In this document: piece after piece, positions 8,183 to 16,070 of the stretch | Position numbering within the stretch: position 1 is the first letter of the stretch | How the letters are laid out: each line of letters opens with the position of its first letter | The notes under the pieces: generated by a model | What the model was told of the DNA's origin: nothing | The model's input: only the letters and a program-made list of their open reading frames with translations | Databases searched by the model: none | Translations under genes and position numbers: made by a program | Source of the DNA: a virus | Direction: 5' to 3' (one strand) | Length of the DNA stretch: 41,999 bases | IMG/VR virus record: IMGVR_UViG_3300021420_000010 | Coordinates: 1 to 41,999 of that record

Positions 8183-10270
8183 TTATTTAGCGGCAACTTT
8201 CCCTTTATTCTTAGCCGATATAAGCGCCGCATGAGCCAACATCGCCTTAATTGGCAGTTCTGCAGCAGCGATTTGATTCTGCTCAGCAAACTGCTGTCCT
8301 TCCTGTTTCTTAATCTGCAGGGCTTCCCACTGCTGATGAAGCTTGGCCACATTCGCAGTAGCGTCGTGGGCCGTCTCTTCCGCCTGTCCGAGCAATCTCT
8401 TGATCTCCGCCACAAGTTTCTGGTTCTGCAAAGTCTTTTCTTGCAGTAATAGATGCTGCATCTCAGTCTGCAATTGCTGCTGCTGGGCAGCTTGCTGTTG
8501 CGCCTGTTGCTGCTGCTGTGGGGACGGATGCGTTACAGCCTGAATAGCGGCCATAATCTCAGTCTTGTTCTGCAGGCTAGTGCTATCCACAATGCCCTCT
8601 ATCAACATCAATTGGACGGCATGGAACTCCTGCGGCATCATCCCAATAAGCTGTGTCATCTGCGCAGCTTCCACTTCACGGGCTACTATGCCCATCGTGG
8701 TCTTAATCTTTAATTCATAGTCTGCTGGATAGCGCACTGGATCGAACTGCATATATCGCCACTTGACCTTGTTCAGGAGAGGCGATAGGAAGTTACGATC
8801 TATGTTATTGATGCTTCGTTTGGCACGCTTGACAAACGCACCCATGAGCATCGAGTTGGCGCCTGCAGAGTTCGCGCCACTTTGACTCTGGTTCTTCAAA
8901 GCTGAAGCTGTATCGAAGGCGCCAGTGCCCATTTGCACCATACGCTCCATTTCCTGCGTCTGCTCGAAGGTTAGCGTTGAATAGTCGCCAATCTTGACTG
9001 GAACCAGCACTTCTGCCGGGGGGCCTTGAGTTGTCCACACTTTACCCGGTTTGACTTCAAATCTGAAGCCTTTAGGCATTCTACCCGCATCAATAGCCAG
9101 CATAGGCGCATTGATGAACCCCAGCGCGTCTACGCGCGCCCTCAATTCACTATCCAAAGCCTTCTGGGGATTGTAGCCTTTCTCGGCTACGCCCCGTCCC
9201 CAGAACCGTCCGGGGACTTTTTCAAATTGGGCCGCTACTATAGAGCGATCCTTCATCACGAACGGATTCAGCATTGCCCGGAGCAATGTGCCCGTATTCG
9301 CGACTGTTACAATAGCCTCAACCAAAGGACCATCGCCATTCTGTAGACGCGCGGCCATACGAGTGTCAGACTCTAGCTGAGTTTCTGCTTCTGTCTTTAC
9401 TTCTTTAACAGCAGTAATAAGATGTAGAGGAACCTTTCCATGATACTCTATGATGTCCACTTGTGAAGATTCATAAGTAGTGTTGACAGACATGGGATCA
9501 TCCTGGTCCACATCTGAGTTCTTAATTCGGCGAGAAGCCGACAACTGAGTAAGTGCATCTTTACGATATACTCCTTGCTCAATTCGTTCTAGAACATAGT
9601 GCATCGTACGCTGGATGCGCTGAGCGCACCCGAGCATATCCTGAATCGTCTGTCCGACAGGATCTGGGATGAATTGGTCGGGACGTACACTCTCGATAGT
9701 AACGAATACACGCTGCGAACCCCCTACCTTCAATTCAAAGGTAGATTTGTCTCTATGCGGTTTCTTATCTTCGCCAACGAAGACATTAACCTTAGCGATC
9801 ATGGTACCGAATATGGCGCCATTCATGATGGCTTCGATGATCTGATCTCGTGCATTCACCTTATCTAGATCATCAATCAACTGATCTCGTAGTTGGATAG
9901 CGAGCTTATCTACAATATCATCAGCTACGTCGAACCATTCTTCCTTGGAGAAGATCGCCTCTTCCAACTCCGAAACAGTCATTTCGATCGCTTGAGATAA
10001 TGCAGGGGCGACGAGTCTCGAACGTTCCGATAGACGATTCATGTCTACTTCGTTCCACTTTCCCCGCCACATCCTCCAATACTCGCCCCAGAGCCGTTGA
10101 TAGCCACGATTCCGGACATCTTCCCATACATTCACCTTTCCTACGATCCAGCCAACCAATTCCTGGGCAGGCTGCATCTGTCGAGTACCATACTTTGCAG
10201 CCTCTTCCGCCGCAGACTCTGGCGTCTCTACGATAATTGATTGCCCACGAGTGGGCGTTTCATTACTCAT
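8183..10270 (-). CDS. portal protein (head-tail connector)
   Basis: 695 aa, at the long end for podovirus connectors. Visible pieces are WGEYWRMWRGKWNEVDMNRL (about residues 65-84), VAPALSQAIEMTVSELEEAIF (in part, about 88-108), RDQLIDDLDKVNARDQIIEA and RFWGRGVAEKGYNPQKALDS (about 355-375). All are typical of podovirus portals. The C-terminal quarter is a long Gln-rich coiled coil (HPSPQQQQQAQQQAAQQQQL, about 580-600), as in portals with a helical barrel. The start overlaps the terminase stop as TAATG. Portal directly after terminase is the expected order. A dodecameric ring role is inferred from the family. Confidence 0.85.
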   Translation of the reverse strand: MSNETPTRGQSIIVETPESAAEEAAKYGTRQMQPAQELVGWIVGKVNVWEDVRNRGYQRLWGEYWRMWRGKWNEVDMNRLSERSRLVAPALSQAIEMTVSELEEAIFSKEEWFDVADDIVDKLAIQLRDQLIDDLDKVNARDQIIEAIMNGAIFGTMIAKVNVFVGEDKKPHRDKSTFELKVGGSQRVFVTIESVRPDQFIPDPVGQTIQDMLGCAQRIQRTMHYVLERIEQGVYRKDALTQLSASRRIKNSDVDQDDPMSVNTTYESSQVDIIEYHGKVPLHLITAVKEVKTEAETQLESDTRMAARLQNGDGPLVEAIVTVANTGTLLRAMLNPFVMKDRSIVAAQFEKVPGRFWGRGVAEKGYNPQKALDSELRARVDALGFINAPMLAIDAGRMPKGFRFEVKPGKVWTTQGPPAEVLVPVKIGDYSTLTFEQTQEMERMVQMGTGAFDTASALKNQSQSGANSAGANSMLMGAFVKRAKRSINNIDRNFLSPLLNKVKWRYMQFDPVRYPADYELKIKTTMGIVAREVEAAQMTQLIGMMPQEFHAVQLMLIEGIVDSTSLQNKTEIMAAIQAVTHPSPQQQQQAQQQAAQQQQLQTEMQHLLLQEKTLQNQKLVAEIKRLLGQAEETAHDATANVAKLHQQWEALQIKKQEGQQFAEQNQIAAAELPIKAMLAHAALISAKNKGKVAAK

Positions 10271-11631
10271 TAATGCACACTATCCGCATAGATCATGTCT
10301 TCTCTAGACCCATATTCGTAGGTATCAAGGCTAGGATCAACGAAATTAGCCATTGCCATCTGGTCCACATAGGCCAGAGCATCAATTCCGTCGTCATGTG
10401 CCAACGGATCAGGAAAATCAGCCACCTGTTGCAGAAACCAGTCATTCCATTTACGTTCCTGGTCAACGTCAGAGCAAAGTCTTACTTTATGCCGCTCTGC
10501 TCGTCCTTGTAGCGCCCACTTGATACGATCCTGCTTCTTCGTACCACCGTGAGTAAGAGGTTCGGGAGTGACATAGCGATTATATGTTCGCATGTACTCT
10601 TCAAGATAAGGTCCGCAAGCGTTAAGCAGCGCTCCAGCCTCAATTCCAAGGCGACATCCAGGATGGTTACGTACTTCCCAAACAATCTGAGCGCACGTAT
10701 CCTTAACATCCCAATGCCCGTGGAGGATCTTCAGGACAGTCCAAACATCCTCCTGTACCAATGTGATACAGATCACTGTCTCGTCGGTATCCAGCTTCTT
10801 ACTGCCCTGCTGAGTCTTGAACCCGGCAAGGTCTACAGTAATGAAGATGCTACCCGCTCCAGGATCGACTCCCTGGACCACCGGGAACCATTGTGGACGT
10901 AATACAGCCCCACCACCCGAGATGAAGGAAGCGTTCAATTCCTGCTGGATGATCTCCATCGGGCGATTGCCCGCCTGCATCATCCGCTTGAGTTCTTTCA
11001 CCTTCAGGAAGGGATTGTCTGTTGAGGCGAAGTGGAACGCCTCCCAGTCCTCCCAATCTGATTCTCCAGTCTTGGGATTGATTGGGTGCTGCAGAGCCCC
11101 CATAAACATCTTGTAGAAGTGATTCTTGCCCTTGGGTGTTCCAATGAATAGAGCTTGTGCTTCCACGTCCATCAAAGCAGGCTCTATGATCTCGTACCAT
11201 ACTTCTGGCTTCATGTCAGCGTATTCATCCATTACGATGAATGCGGGGCTAATACCACGTAAAGAGTCAGGATTGTCTGCACCACGTATATAAATACGAT
11301 GGCCGTTAACAAGCTCAATCCAGCCATCATTAGTATTTTCATTGGCGATATATCCGCCAGAAGCAACAAACCCCAACATCTGCCTCAGCTTGGGCCATAT
11401 GATGCGCCTAGCCTGCTCAAAGGTCGGGGCTACGTAGTAGACCGGATGTTCCTGGGTAATCTTGTACCCACGGTAATTAACTTCTTCAAATGCGGCGATA
11501 GAGAGGATTGCGGCCGCTAAATGAGACTTACCAAATCTGCGTCCTGCTGCCACCACCTTAAAGCGAGCAGTCGAATTATATATCGCCTGCTGCCCTGGAT
11601 GCAGCGCTATAGACAGGACGCGCTCAGCCAT
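10270..11631 (-). CDS. terminase large subunit
   Basis: 453 aa. The ATPase domain has Walker A GRRFGKS (residues 30-36) after KVVAA. Walker B is FIVMDEYAD (131-139) with D135 and E136. The coupling motif IGTPKGKNHF is at 163-172. The C-terminal nuclease has ITVDLAG (D267), GIEAG (E331) and HDDGIDALAYV (D413, D414, D417), the acidic triad that cuts concatemers at packaging. Length and motif spacing are complete. Its start overlaps the preceding stop (TAATG) and its stop overlaps the portal start. The sequence alone does not tell the packaging mechanism. Confidence 0.93.
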   Translation of the reverse strand: MAERVLSIALHPGQQAIYNSTARFKVVAAGRRFGKSHLAAAILSIAAFEEVNYRGYKITQEHPVYYVAPTFEQARRIIWPKLRQMLGFVASGGYIANENTNDGWIELVNGHRIYIRGADNPDSLRGISPAFIVMDEYADMKPEVWYEIIEPALMDVEAQALFIGTPKGKNHFYKMFMGALQHPINPKTGESDWEDWEAFHFASTDNPFLKVKELKRMMQAGNRPMEIIQQELNASFISGGGAVLRPQWFPVVQGVDPGAGSIFITVDLAGFKTQQGSKKLDTDETVICITLVQEDVWTVLKILHGHWDVKDTCAQIVWEVRNHPGCRLGIEAGALLNACGPYLEEYMRTYNRYVTPEPLTHGGTKKQDRIKWALQGRAERHKVRLCSDVDQERKWNDWFLQQVADFPDPLAHDDGIDALAYVDQMAMANFVDPSLDTYEYGSREDMIYADSVH

Positions 11632-11852
11632 TACTGATACTTATTCATCGCGTCCGTGGATTGAGCATCTCTACCAGCATTGCTAGCAGTATCAGCATCA
11701 CCAGACATACGATCAGCAGTCTCCATAGGAGTTTCAACACTTGGACCATCATCGGTGTCTACGCGATGACGCATTTGTCCGCCTTCATTGTCCACATCAA
11801 TTACAGTCCCTTTACGAGGACCGGAACCGATGGTGATTTGACGGCCAGGCAT
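11631..11852 (-). CDS. hypothetical protein upstream of terminase
   Basis: 73 aa. The N-terminal 40 residues contain GRQITIGSGPRKGTVIDVDN and RHRVDTDDG, an alternating pattern like a small beta barrel. The C-terminal part is polar (SGDADTASNAGRDAQSTDAM). It is coupled to both neighbours by TAATG junctions. No family recognised. The location suggests a small virion or packaging accessory protein. Confidence 0.6.
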   Translation of the reverse strand: MPGRQITIGSGPRKGTVIDVDNEGGQMRHRVDTDDGPSVETPMETADRMSGDADTASNAGRDAQSTDAMNKYQ

Positions 11853-12199
11853 TAGGTCACCAGGTTATTCGGGAAACGTGTCGCAACTATACGATACGTG
11901 CCGCTTACCGGAGTGATTGATCCGCCCGTAGCATTCTGGAAATACACTTCCACTGTGCCGGGGGTTGCAGTAGGATATGCAGACACAGACAACCCATTGG
12001 TCGCTGCGCTGGCGGGCGGGAAGATTTCTATCTGGTCGCCTAATTGAACAGTAGCAGGAGATGCGCTGCCTGCAGCACCTAGAGTAAAAGCTGCACTCAC
12101 AGCCACAGTCGTGTTATTGCCAACAGCGCCGGGGGAGACAACAGAGAAACTCATTTCGTTAAGAGGATTCATCTCCTCTTGAAGTCTTTGCTGAAACAT
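11852..12199 (-). CDS. small virion structural protein candidate
   Basis: 115 aa, rich in Ala, Gly, Thr and Val with beta character (NNTTVAVSAAFTLGAAGSAS; TPGTVEVYFQNATGGSITP). It resembles head decoration or tail-associated beta proteins in composition only. The ATG directly follows the stop of the gene upstream (TAAATG). The overlapping sequence at the start contains ATTTAAAC, one mismatch from the recurrent GTTTAAAC element. No enzyme motif. Confidence 0.55.
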   Translation of the reverse strand: MFQQRLQEEMNPLNEMSFSVVSPGAVGNNTTVAVSAAFTLGAAGSASPATVQLGDQIEIFPPASAATNGLSVSAYPTATPGTVEVYFQNATGGSITPVSGTYRIVATRFPNNLVT

Positions 12200-12397
12200 T
12201 TAAACGCTCCCTTTGGGGCGGTCAGTCGATTGATTATTGCCTTCGCCTGACTCACCCTGGAAATCTGGAACCATCCGGACATTCACAGCAGAGAGAGGCT
12301 TCATATCGGCAATATTGCCGTCTTCGGCAGTATACGGGGGCGCCCACTGTTCTTTGCGACCAGTGGAATCACCCATTTTGGGGCTAATTGCTTCCAT
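12200..12397 (-). CDS. hypothetical protein
   Basis: 65 aa, polar and Gly/Pro-rich (GRKEQWAPPYTAEDG; GESGEGNNQSTDRPKG), probably largely disordered. It starts inside the 3' end of the DUF5681 gene (14-base overlap) and its stop abuts the next ATG. No family recognised. Support is the intact frame within a tightly packed operon. Confidence 0.5.
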   Translation of the reverse strand: MEAISPKMGDSTGRKEQWAPPYTAEDGNIADMKPLSAVNVRMVPDFQGESGEGNNQSTDRPKGSV

Positions 12398-12767
12398 TTT
12401 CTTTGATTTCCTGAAATTGTACGTCTATTGGTTGATTAGTCTTAGCGAAAGTAGCGTTTTCTATACGAATTGTGATGCCTCTAGACTCGTGACCCTTATC
12501 ATCTGAGTCTTCTGCATCTGTAGCAGAACTTATGAACTTGTCGAGAATAAGTCTAGCTGCTTTGGTGTCTCCATCGAGAGCCAAGGCAGCCATTTTATCA
12601 ATGATACGCTTAAGTTTGTCGGCTGACATGCCTTCGCGTACGGCAATTTCAAGCTTTCTCTTAGCCGAGACAAGCTTGTTCCTAGTTCCAGGGGGACGTC
12701 CGGCAGGATTGCCGGACACCCCCTCAAGGAATTTTCCACCTTCATCTCGAACTGCTACTTCGCTCAA
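12384..12767 (-). CDS. DUF5681-type protein, candidate terminase small subunit
   Basis: 127 aa. GVSGNPAGRPPGTRNKL (about residues 16-32) is the hallmark of the DUF5681 family, often found just ahead of phage terminase genes. A helical segment follows (SAKRKLEIAVREGMSADKLK; ALDGDTKAARLILDKF), which looks like a DNA-binding or oligomerisation region. Location four genes before the large terminase supports a DNA-recognition role in packaging; this is inference. The first in-frame start is TTG at 12767-12765, eight bases after the preceding stop. No better start is visible. Confidence 0.6.
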   Translation of the reverse strand: MSEVAVRDEGGKFLEGVSGNPAGRPPGTRNKLVSAKRKLEIAVREGMSADKLKRIIDKMAALALDGDTKAARLILDKFISSATDAEDSDDKGHESRGITIRIENATFAKTNQPIDVQFQEIKENGSN

Positions 12768-12775
12768 GATTGCTC

Positions 12776-13549
12776 TTAGAACAGATCGTAGGTCACGTCA
12801 GTCTGCGCGATGCCGTTAGCAACGCCAGTCGTGAACGTACCGCTAAACGCAATCGGGCTAACGCCGGTCGATTGCTGCACAGTGATCGTACCAGTGCCCT
12901 GCACAGTCGCAGCCGGGGTGATAACCAGGTTACCCAGAACCAGCGTACCGCTGGAGATCACAGGAGCAAGCTGATTCTTCGTGGTGGGCGATAAGAAGGC
13001 CGGGACGCCGGTCATAACCGAGGTCGTACCAGCAGTGCTGTTCGTCGCACCAGCAGGAAAGCTCAGAGTCGCTTTGCCGTCGCCACCAACTTTGTAGCGA
13101 ACCGTCACGTTCGTGCCTGCGCCACCATTAGTGATCACACCAACGAAGGTACCAGACTGCACGTCGTTCTCAGGCAGAGTCTGCGAGGGAACGCTGGTCC
13201 AGGTCGGAGCAGAACTATTCCAAGCAGTCGTGGCCGAGACAACAGTTTTCGTGCCAGCAATGAAATTCACATGGCGACCGCCGTTGGCCGAAGCCAGGAC
13301 TAGATCGCGCGTGAGGTTAGTAGCCGAAGTAAGCGTACCAACGCCCGTTTCGGTGTTCACACCGTCCGAGATCTGATAGCCAACGCCGGAAATAGGATAA
13401 GCAATCGTGCCATTCAGGGTGAAGGCCGTCGCAAACGTAGTAGCCGGGACACCATTGATGGTAATCGCTTGGGCAGTGCCCGAAAGCGTGACCGCGCCCG
13501 TACCAGTCGTGGTCGTAGTATCTGCAGCAGCAACTGCAACAATCGTCAT
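12776..13549 (-). CDS. abundant virion protein candidate (257 aa)
   Basis: A Thr/Gly/Ala/Val-rich beta protein. Residues about 50-105 (IAYPISGVGYQISDGVNTET, NLTRDLVLASANGGRHVNF, GTKTVVS) match a module frequent in phage minor structural and tail-associated proteins. The rest resembles Ig-like domains (ENDVQSGTFVGVITNGGAGT; GNLVITPAATVQGTGTITV). AAGGAC about 8 bases before the ATG is a good SD, rare in this coupled operon, suggesting independent and strong translation. Decoration protein or head fibre are both possible. Confidence 0.55.
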   Translation of the reverse strand: MTIVAVAAADTTTTTGTGAVTLSGTAQAITINGVPATTFATAFTLNGTIAYPISGVGYQISDGVNTETGVGTLTSATNLTRDLVLASANGGRHVNFIAGTKTVVSATTAWNSSAPTWTSVPSQTLPENDVQSGTFVGVITNGGAGTNVTVRYKVGGDGKATLSFPAGATNSTAGTTSVMTGVPAFLSPTTKNQLAPVISSGTLVLGNLVITPAATVQGTGTITVQQSTGVSPIAFSGTFTTGVANGIAQTDVTYDLF

Positions 13550-13560
13550 GATAATAGTCC

Positions 13561-13854
13561 TTAGATTGACTTACCGCTAGCCCAGAATGCAATCTGGCCT
13601 GCGATAAGTGTTGAGTAAACAGCAGAGGCTTCCTTGATCAATTTAGCCTCATCTGTGGTAAGTTCAACTTCAGCTCCTGCGAGCTTCAGTTTAATCCAGA
13701 GTTCAAAACGTTCAAACTTGGATTTGGCGTTATCCGCCGTGTCTGTCAGAAGGGCTTTGCTAAGTACTTTCTTGAAACTAGCCACTTCGCCAGTTTCATC
13801 AGTAACCGCATTACCCACATCATCCACCAACTGGTGGAGTAAATTAAAAGCCAT
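13561..13854 (-). CDS. hypothetical helical phage protein
   Basis: 97 aa, mostly helical. VASFKKVLSKALLTDT and NAKSKFERFELWIKLK are followed by VELTTDEAKLIKEASAV and TLIAGQIAFW. The pattern of a helical N-terminus, then LTxDExxLIK and a short C-terminal VxGQ tail, is common in small phage proteins located near structural genes. I know no assigned function. GGAGAGGAACA before the ATG is a strong SD. Confidence 0.6.
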   Translation of the reverse strand: MAFNLLHQLVDDVGNAVTDETGEVASFKKVLSKALLTDTADNAKSKFERFELWIKLKLAGAEVELTTDEAKLIKEASAVYSTLIAGQIAFWASGKSI

Positions 13855-13872
13855 TGTTCCTCTCCAGGAGTG

Positions 13873-14232
13873 TTAGTAAAGACCAGTGATACAGAGACTG
13901 CCTGTAGTCGAGACTGCATCAAAGATCGCTGAAATTTGTGTAGCGCCCGCCGGGGGCCAGATATCCATAGAGACGCCAGGGCCTACAAGCCACTCATTAG
14001 CCCCGCCCGGCGTGGCGGGACCAGAGCCGAAGCCAAACCAAATCTGCCCAGAAGCAGTTATGCGGTAAGCAGCGTAGGTATTACCTGCAGAGTCTGTAGG
14101 CAGAGTAACCGTAGCACTCGCCGTAGGGGTTATAATAGACGCAGAAGCCCCCAGAGCGACCGGAGCGACTGCTTCGGCCCCATTCACCTGGTAAGGGGCT
14201 CTGCCGCGCAGGGAGCCTGCTGTGATCGCCAT
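13873..14232 (-). CDS. small beta-rich virion protein candidate
   Basis: 119 aa. The middle part (TVTLPTDSAGNTYAAYRITA; GQIWFGFGSGPATPGG; GPGVSMDIWPPAGATQISAI) has the strand-turn pattern of a compact beta sandwich of the kind used by head decoration or tail accessory proteins. The start overlaps the preceding stop as TAATG. No enzyme motif or transmembrane segment. The assignment rests on composition and its place in the late operon. Confidence 0.5.
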   Translation of the reverse strand: MAITAGSLRGRAPYQVNGAEAVAPVALGASASIITPTASATVTLPTDSAGNTYAAYRITASGQIWFGFGSGPATPGGANEWLVGPGVSMDIWPPAGATQISAIFDAVSTTGSLCITGLY

Positions 14233-14504
14233 TACAGTGTACCGCCGATCTTAGGAGCCTTCATAACTCCATGAACTGAAGGCATCCCCACATTGTTCTG
14301 GGCATGGATCATATGTGGAAGGGCCTGGGTAGCCTGGAAGTGGTTAACCGGAGCATTATTACTGCGGACATTCACTTGCGGTTGATGACCAGGGATCGGC
14401 AGAGGTTTAAACGCTGCATCAGCCAGGGGGGTTCCGCCCCCCATGCCACCAGCTACGCTGGAGCCAGTCATGCCTGATGCCTCAGTGGGCGTATATGCTT
14501 TCAT
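14232..14504 (-). CDS. hypothetical protein, disordered
   Basis: 90 aa, rich in Gly, Pro, Asn, Ala and His (GSSVAGGMGGGTPLADAAF; HFQATQALPHMIHAQNNVG). It contains the only leftward-arm copy of the GTTTAAAC octamer (14405-14412), read here as Ala-Phe-Lys-Pro. The start overlaps the stop of the preceding small gene (ATGA). No family recognised. Confidence 0.5.
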   Translation of the reverse strand: MKAYTPTEASGMTGSSVAGGMGGGTPLADAAFKPLPIPGHQPQVNVRSNNAPVNHFQATQALPHMIHAQNNVGMPSVHGVMKAPKIGGTL

Positions 14505-14671
14505 TTGTATTTATTCTCGATGCGTTTAGCAGGGTGTTCCCACATACCGACCTTCTTATCAGCGGTATGGAATTCTTGCCCTACAGATTGTGGGATATAC
14601 TTACCTGGAGGCTCCCAGCCATGAGCGACTGCAGCCATCAGGTGAGCTTCTTTCTTAGATTCAGAGGGCAC
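14501..14671 (-). CDS. small phage protein (56 aa), GTG start
   Basis: The protein starts with GTG at 14671-14669, sharing its G with the TAG stop of the gene before it (TAGTG). It ends in TGA overlapping the next ATG. The sequence KKEAHLMAAVAHGWEPPGKY followed by VGQEFHTADKK resembles a family of small phage proteins with an AHGW-P-x-K core and a C-terminal EFxxADK motif, function unknown. The perfect fit to both neighbours makes it a likely real gene. Confidence 0.65.
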   Translation of the reverse strand: MPSESKKEAHLMAAVAHGWEPPGKYIPQSVGQEFHTADKKVGMWEHPAKRIENKYK

Positions 14672-14859
14672 TATTTATGCCCTATGTCCGGGTATTTCCT
14701 ATGGACAGCAGCGCTGATACGCGCCTCAACCGGCTTACCAGAAGCTCTCGCCAGGGCGTTCCTAGCGTGGTTCTTATCCTCAATAGGATAACTGCGATCC
14801 GGACCTGCAAATTCGCCTGCAGGGAGCGCATTCCGCTCTTTTGCATGTAACTTGCTCAC
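14671..14859 (-). CDS. small conserved phage/bacterial protein (62 aa)
   Basis: The sequence RNALPAGEFAGPDRSYPIED followed by NHARNALARAS matches a widespread family of small proteins whose conserved core is RxxLPxxxFAxPxRxYPIxDxxHAxNAxAR. These are often encoded beside phage structural genes; function unknown. The frame opens with GTG at 14859-14857, after TAAT of the upstream gene. An overlapping ATG at 14861 is in a frame that stops at once. Confidence 0.65.
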   Translation of the reverse strand: MSKLHAKERNALPAGEFAGPDRSYPIEDKNHARNALARASGKPVEARISAAVHRKYPDIGHK

Positions 14860-14860
14860 A

Positions 14861-15439
14861 TTACCTCCGGATAACGGGATCTATCATAATCCCGCCTTGC
14901 TCTGCCTGTCCGCCCGTCCAGGGGGTCAATCCAGAGGATTCATCAGATCCGAACTCTTCATCACTGTGATGCATGTGCGGAAGGTCTCCGCCCTTAGGAG
15001 CCTTGTTGTAGCCTCCGTTATCGTCGTAATCGCCGTCCATCAAGGTATACCCGGTAGGGTAGCACTGCCCGGACAGGAGACGGCTCTCAGCGACTTTAGG
15101 GACGTTAAACGTGTAGTCCATATAGTCATCGTTGTCCTGCCAGCCAGACATGGCCCCAGCTTTCCAGTCCTCTGTAGAGAATGGCAGACTGCCTGAGATG
15201 TTCGGGTCATTGCCGGCGTCGAATAGCGGACCTACATCCAGAGGGCCAGAGCTTCCGCCGTTATCATCGGCGTCGCGGTATTGCACGGCTTCCGTGCCTG
15301 CGACCGACTTCGTCTCTGTGGAGTGATTGGCGGGAACGCCAGTCACGGCTCCGCCCATACCCTTCGGGTACTGGAACAGAGGGTGAGGGCGGGTATCGGC
15401 TTCGCCCTTGGCAGGATACTTATTAATAGGTAAGGACAT
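14861..15439 (-). CDS. first gene of leftward arm, hypothetical
   Basis: 192 aa, acidic and Gly/Asp/Pro-rich, with segments such as DADDNGGSSGPLDVGPLFDA, WKAGAMSGWQDNDDYMDYTF and GDYDDNGGYNKAPKGGDLPH. No transmembrane segment or enzyme motif. No family recognised. It is the promoter-proximal gene of the whole late operon, after a leader of about 345 nt. Its SD (GAGGT, 15451-15447) is the 3' arm of a perfect 5-bp hairpin (15447-15459), seven bases from the ATG, so translation may depend on opening that stem. Confidence 0.6.
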   Translation of the reverse strand: MSLPINKYPAKGEADTRPHPLFQYPKGMGGAVTGVPANHSTETKSVAGTEAVQYRDADDNGGSSGPLDVGPLFDAGNDPNISGSLPFSTEDWKAGAMSGWQDNDDYMDYTFNVPKVAESRLLSGQCYPTGYTLMDGDYDDNGGYNKAPKGGDLPHMHHSDEEFGSDESSGLTPWTGGQAEQGGIMIDPVIRR

Positions 15440-15784
15440 GTATAAGACCTCTTAGAGGTATACTCTTCGCTTCGCCGGAACATGTAGGCGAAGCGGGATG
15501 GGTGTTAGGCGACAGGCTCCAAGGACTGGAGCCGTTAGTGGATATAGGCCGCACCAAGCGGCCAAAGGCGATAGAGGGTAGGAAGGCCCTTAGGGGCCTA
15601 AAACTGATAACCTGTTAAATGATTCGCTATTCGCGAATCGCAGACATAGTTATAGCTTTCTTAAAGATCTTAACTTTGCCATCCCTTGTGGGGATGGCTA
15701 TCTTACTCGGAGGATCTAGTATAGATCCGGAGAGGAAGAAGTTAAGATCATCTTACTCCCCTCCGTAGGTTCCCCTCAAATTGC
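15440..15784 (-). promoter_or_regulatory. structured leader of the leftward operon
   Basis: This non-coding stretch lies between the leftward promoter candidate and the first leftward gene. It holds perfect inverted repeats at 15447-15459 (5 bp), 15468-15495 (9 bp, loop 10), 15515-15533 (6 bp, loop 7), 15547-15563 (6 bp, loop 5), 15584-15599 (6 bp, loop 4) and 15621-15639 (7 bp, loop 5), plus the branched fold at 15666-15749. None is followed by a strong U-tract on either strand, so they do not look like simple terminators. The last hairpin covers the SD of the first gene. Confidence 0.65.
15666..15749 (-). ncRNA. three-way-junction RNA element candidate
   Basis: An 11-bp perfect outer stem (15666-15676 with 15739-15749) encloses two perfect hairpins: 8 bp with a TTGTG loop (15678-15698) and 7 bp with a 3-base loop (15712-15728). 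All helices are Watson-Crick only, so either strand could fold. The leftward strand is favoured because the element starts about 35 nt after the leftward promoter candidate. It could be a cis-acting leader element, a processed small RNA or a packaging or replication structure. No known RNA family recognised. Confidence 0.5.
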
Positions 15785-15790
15785 TGGCAA

Positions 15791-15819
15791 AGTATACAAA
15801 CACAGAATCCAAACTTCAA
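15791..15819 (-). promoter_or_regulatory. leftward sigma-70-like promoter candidate
   Basis: On the minus strand TTGAAG (15819-15814) is separated by 17 bases from TATACT (15796-15791), four and five of six matches to the sigma-70 consensus. TCAACAG (15816-15822) and CTGTTGA (15838-15844) form an inverted repeat over the -35 side, a possible operator. It would drive the leftward late operon, with the start near 15784. A promoter for the phage sigma-like factor could also lie here. Confidence 0.5.
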
Positions 15820-15881
15820 CAGCGCTATCGCCGTAACCTGTTGATTATTAGGCGAAAATATATTTCGTGTTTTGTTAAGGT

Positions 15882-15895
15882 TCTGATATATCAGA
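15882..15895. promoter_or_regulatory. 14-bp palindrome, operator candidate
   Basis: TCTGATATATCAGA is a perfect palindrome in the centre of the divergent region, next to CGAAA-ATATA-TTTCG (15853-15867). Both lie between the leftward and rightward promoter candidates, where a dimeric regulator could act on both arms. Confidence 0.45.
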
Positions 15896-15933
15896 CACGT
15901 AAGTCATTGATTGTTGTTTTGTCTTGACACTTC

Positions 15934-15962
15934 TTAACATTCTAAGTCATTGATTTTATTAT
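15934..15962 (+). promoter_or_regulatory. rightward early promoter candidate
   Basis: TTAACA (15934-15939), a 17-base spacer and TATTAT (15957-15962) give five of six matches at both boxes. The spacer contains one TAAGTCATTGATT repeat, so a protein bound there would block polymerase. The transcript would have a leader of about 500 nt before the first gene at 16476. Confidence 0.5.
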
Positions 15963-16070
15963 GTAGGAATTATCTTACACAGATTCGTAACCCATTGATT
16001 TCCTTAGATTCCTCTTTTTGCCGTTTGGTGAGCTGATAAGGTAACGGCCACGCCCAGGAATGCTTAAAAG

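Noticed and set aside
15924-15929. Perfect TTGACA as promoter -35
   Set aside because: No acceptable -10 box lies 16-18 bases downstream. The overlapping TTAACA at 15934 with TATTAT is the better pair.
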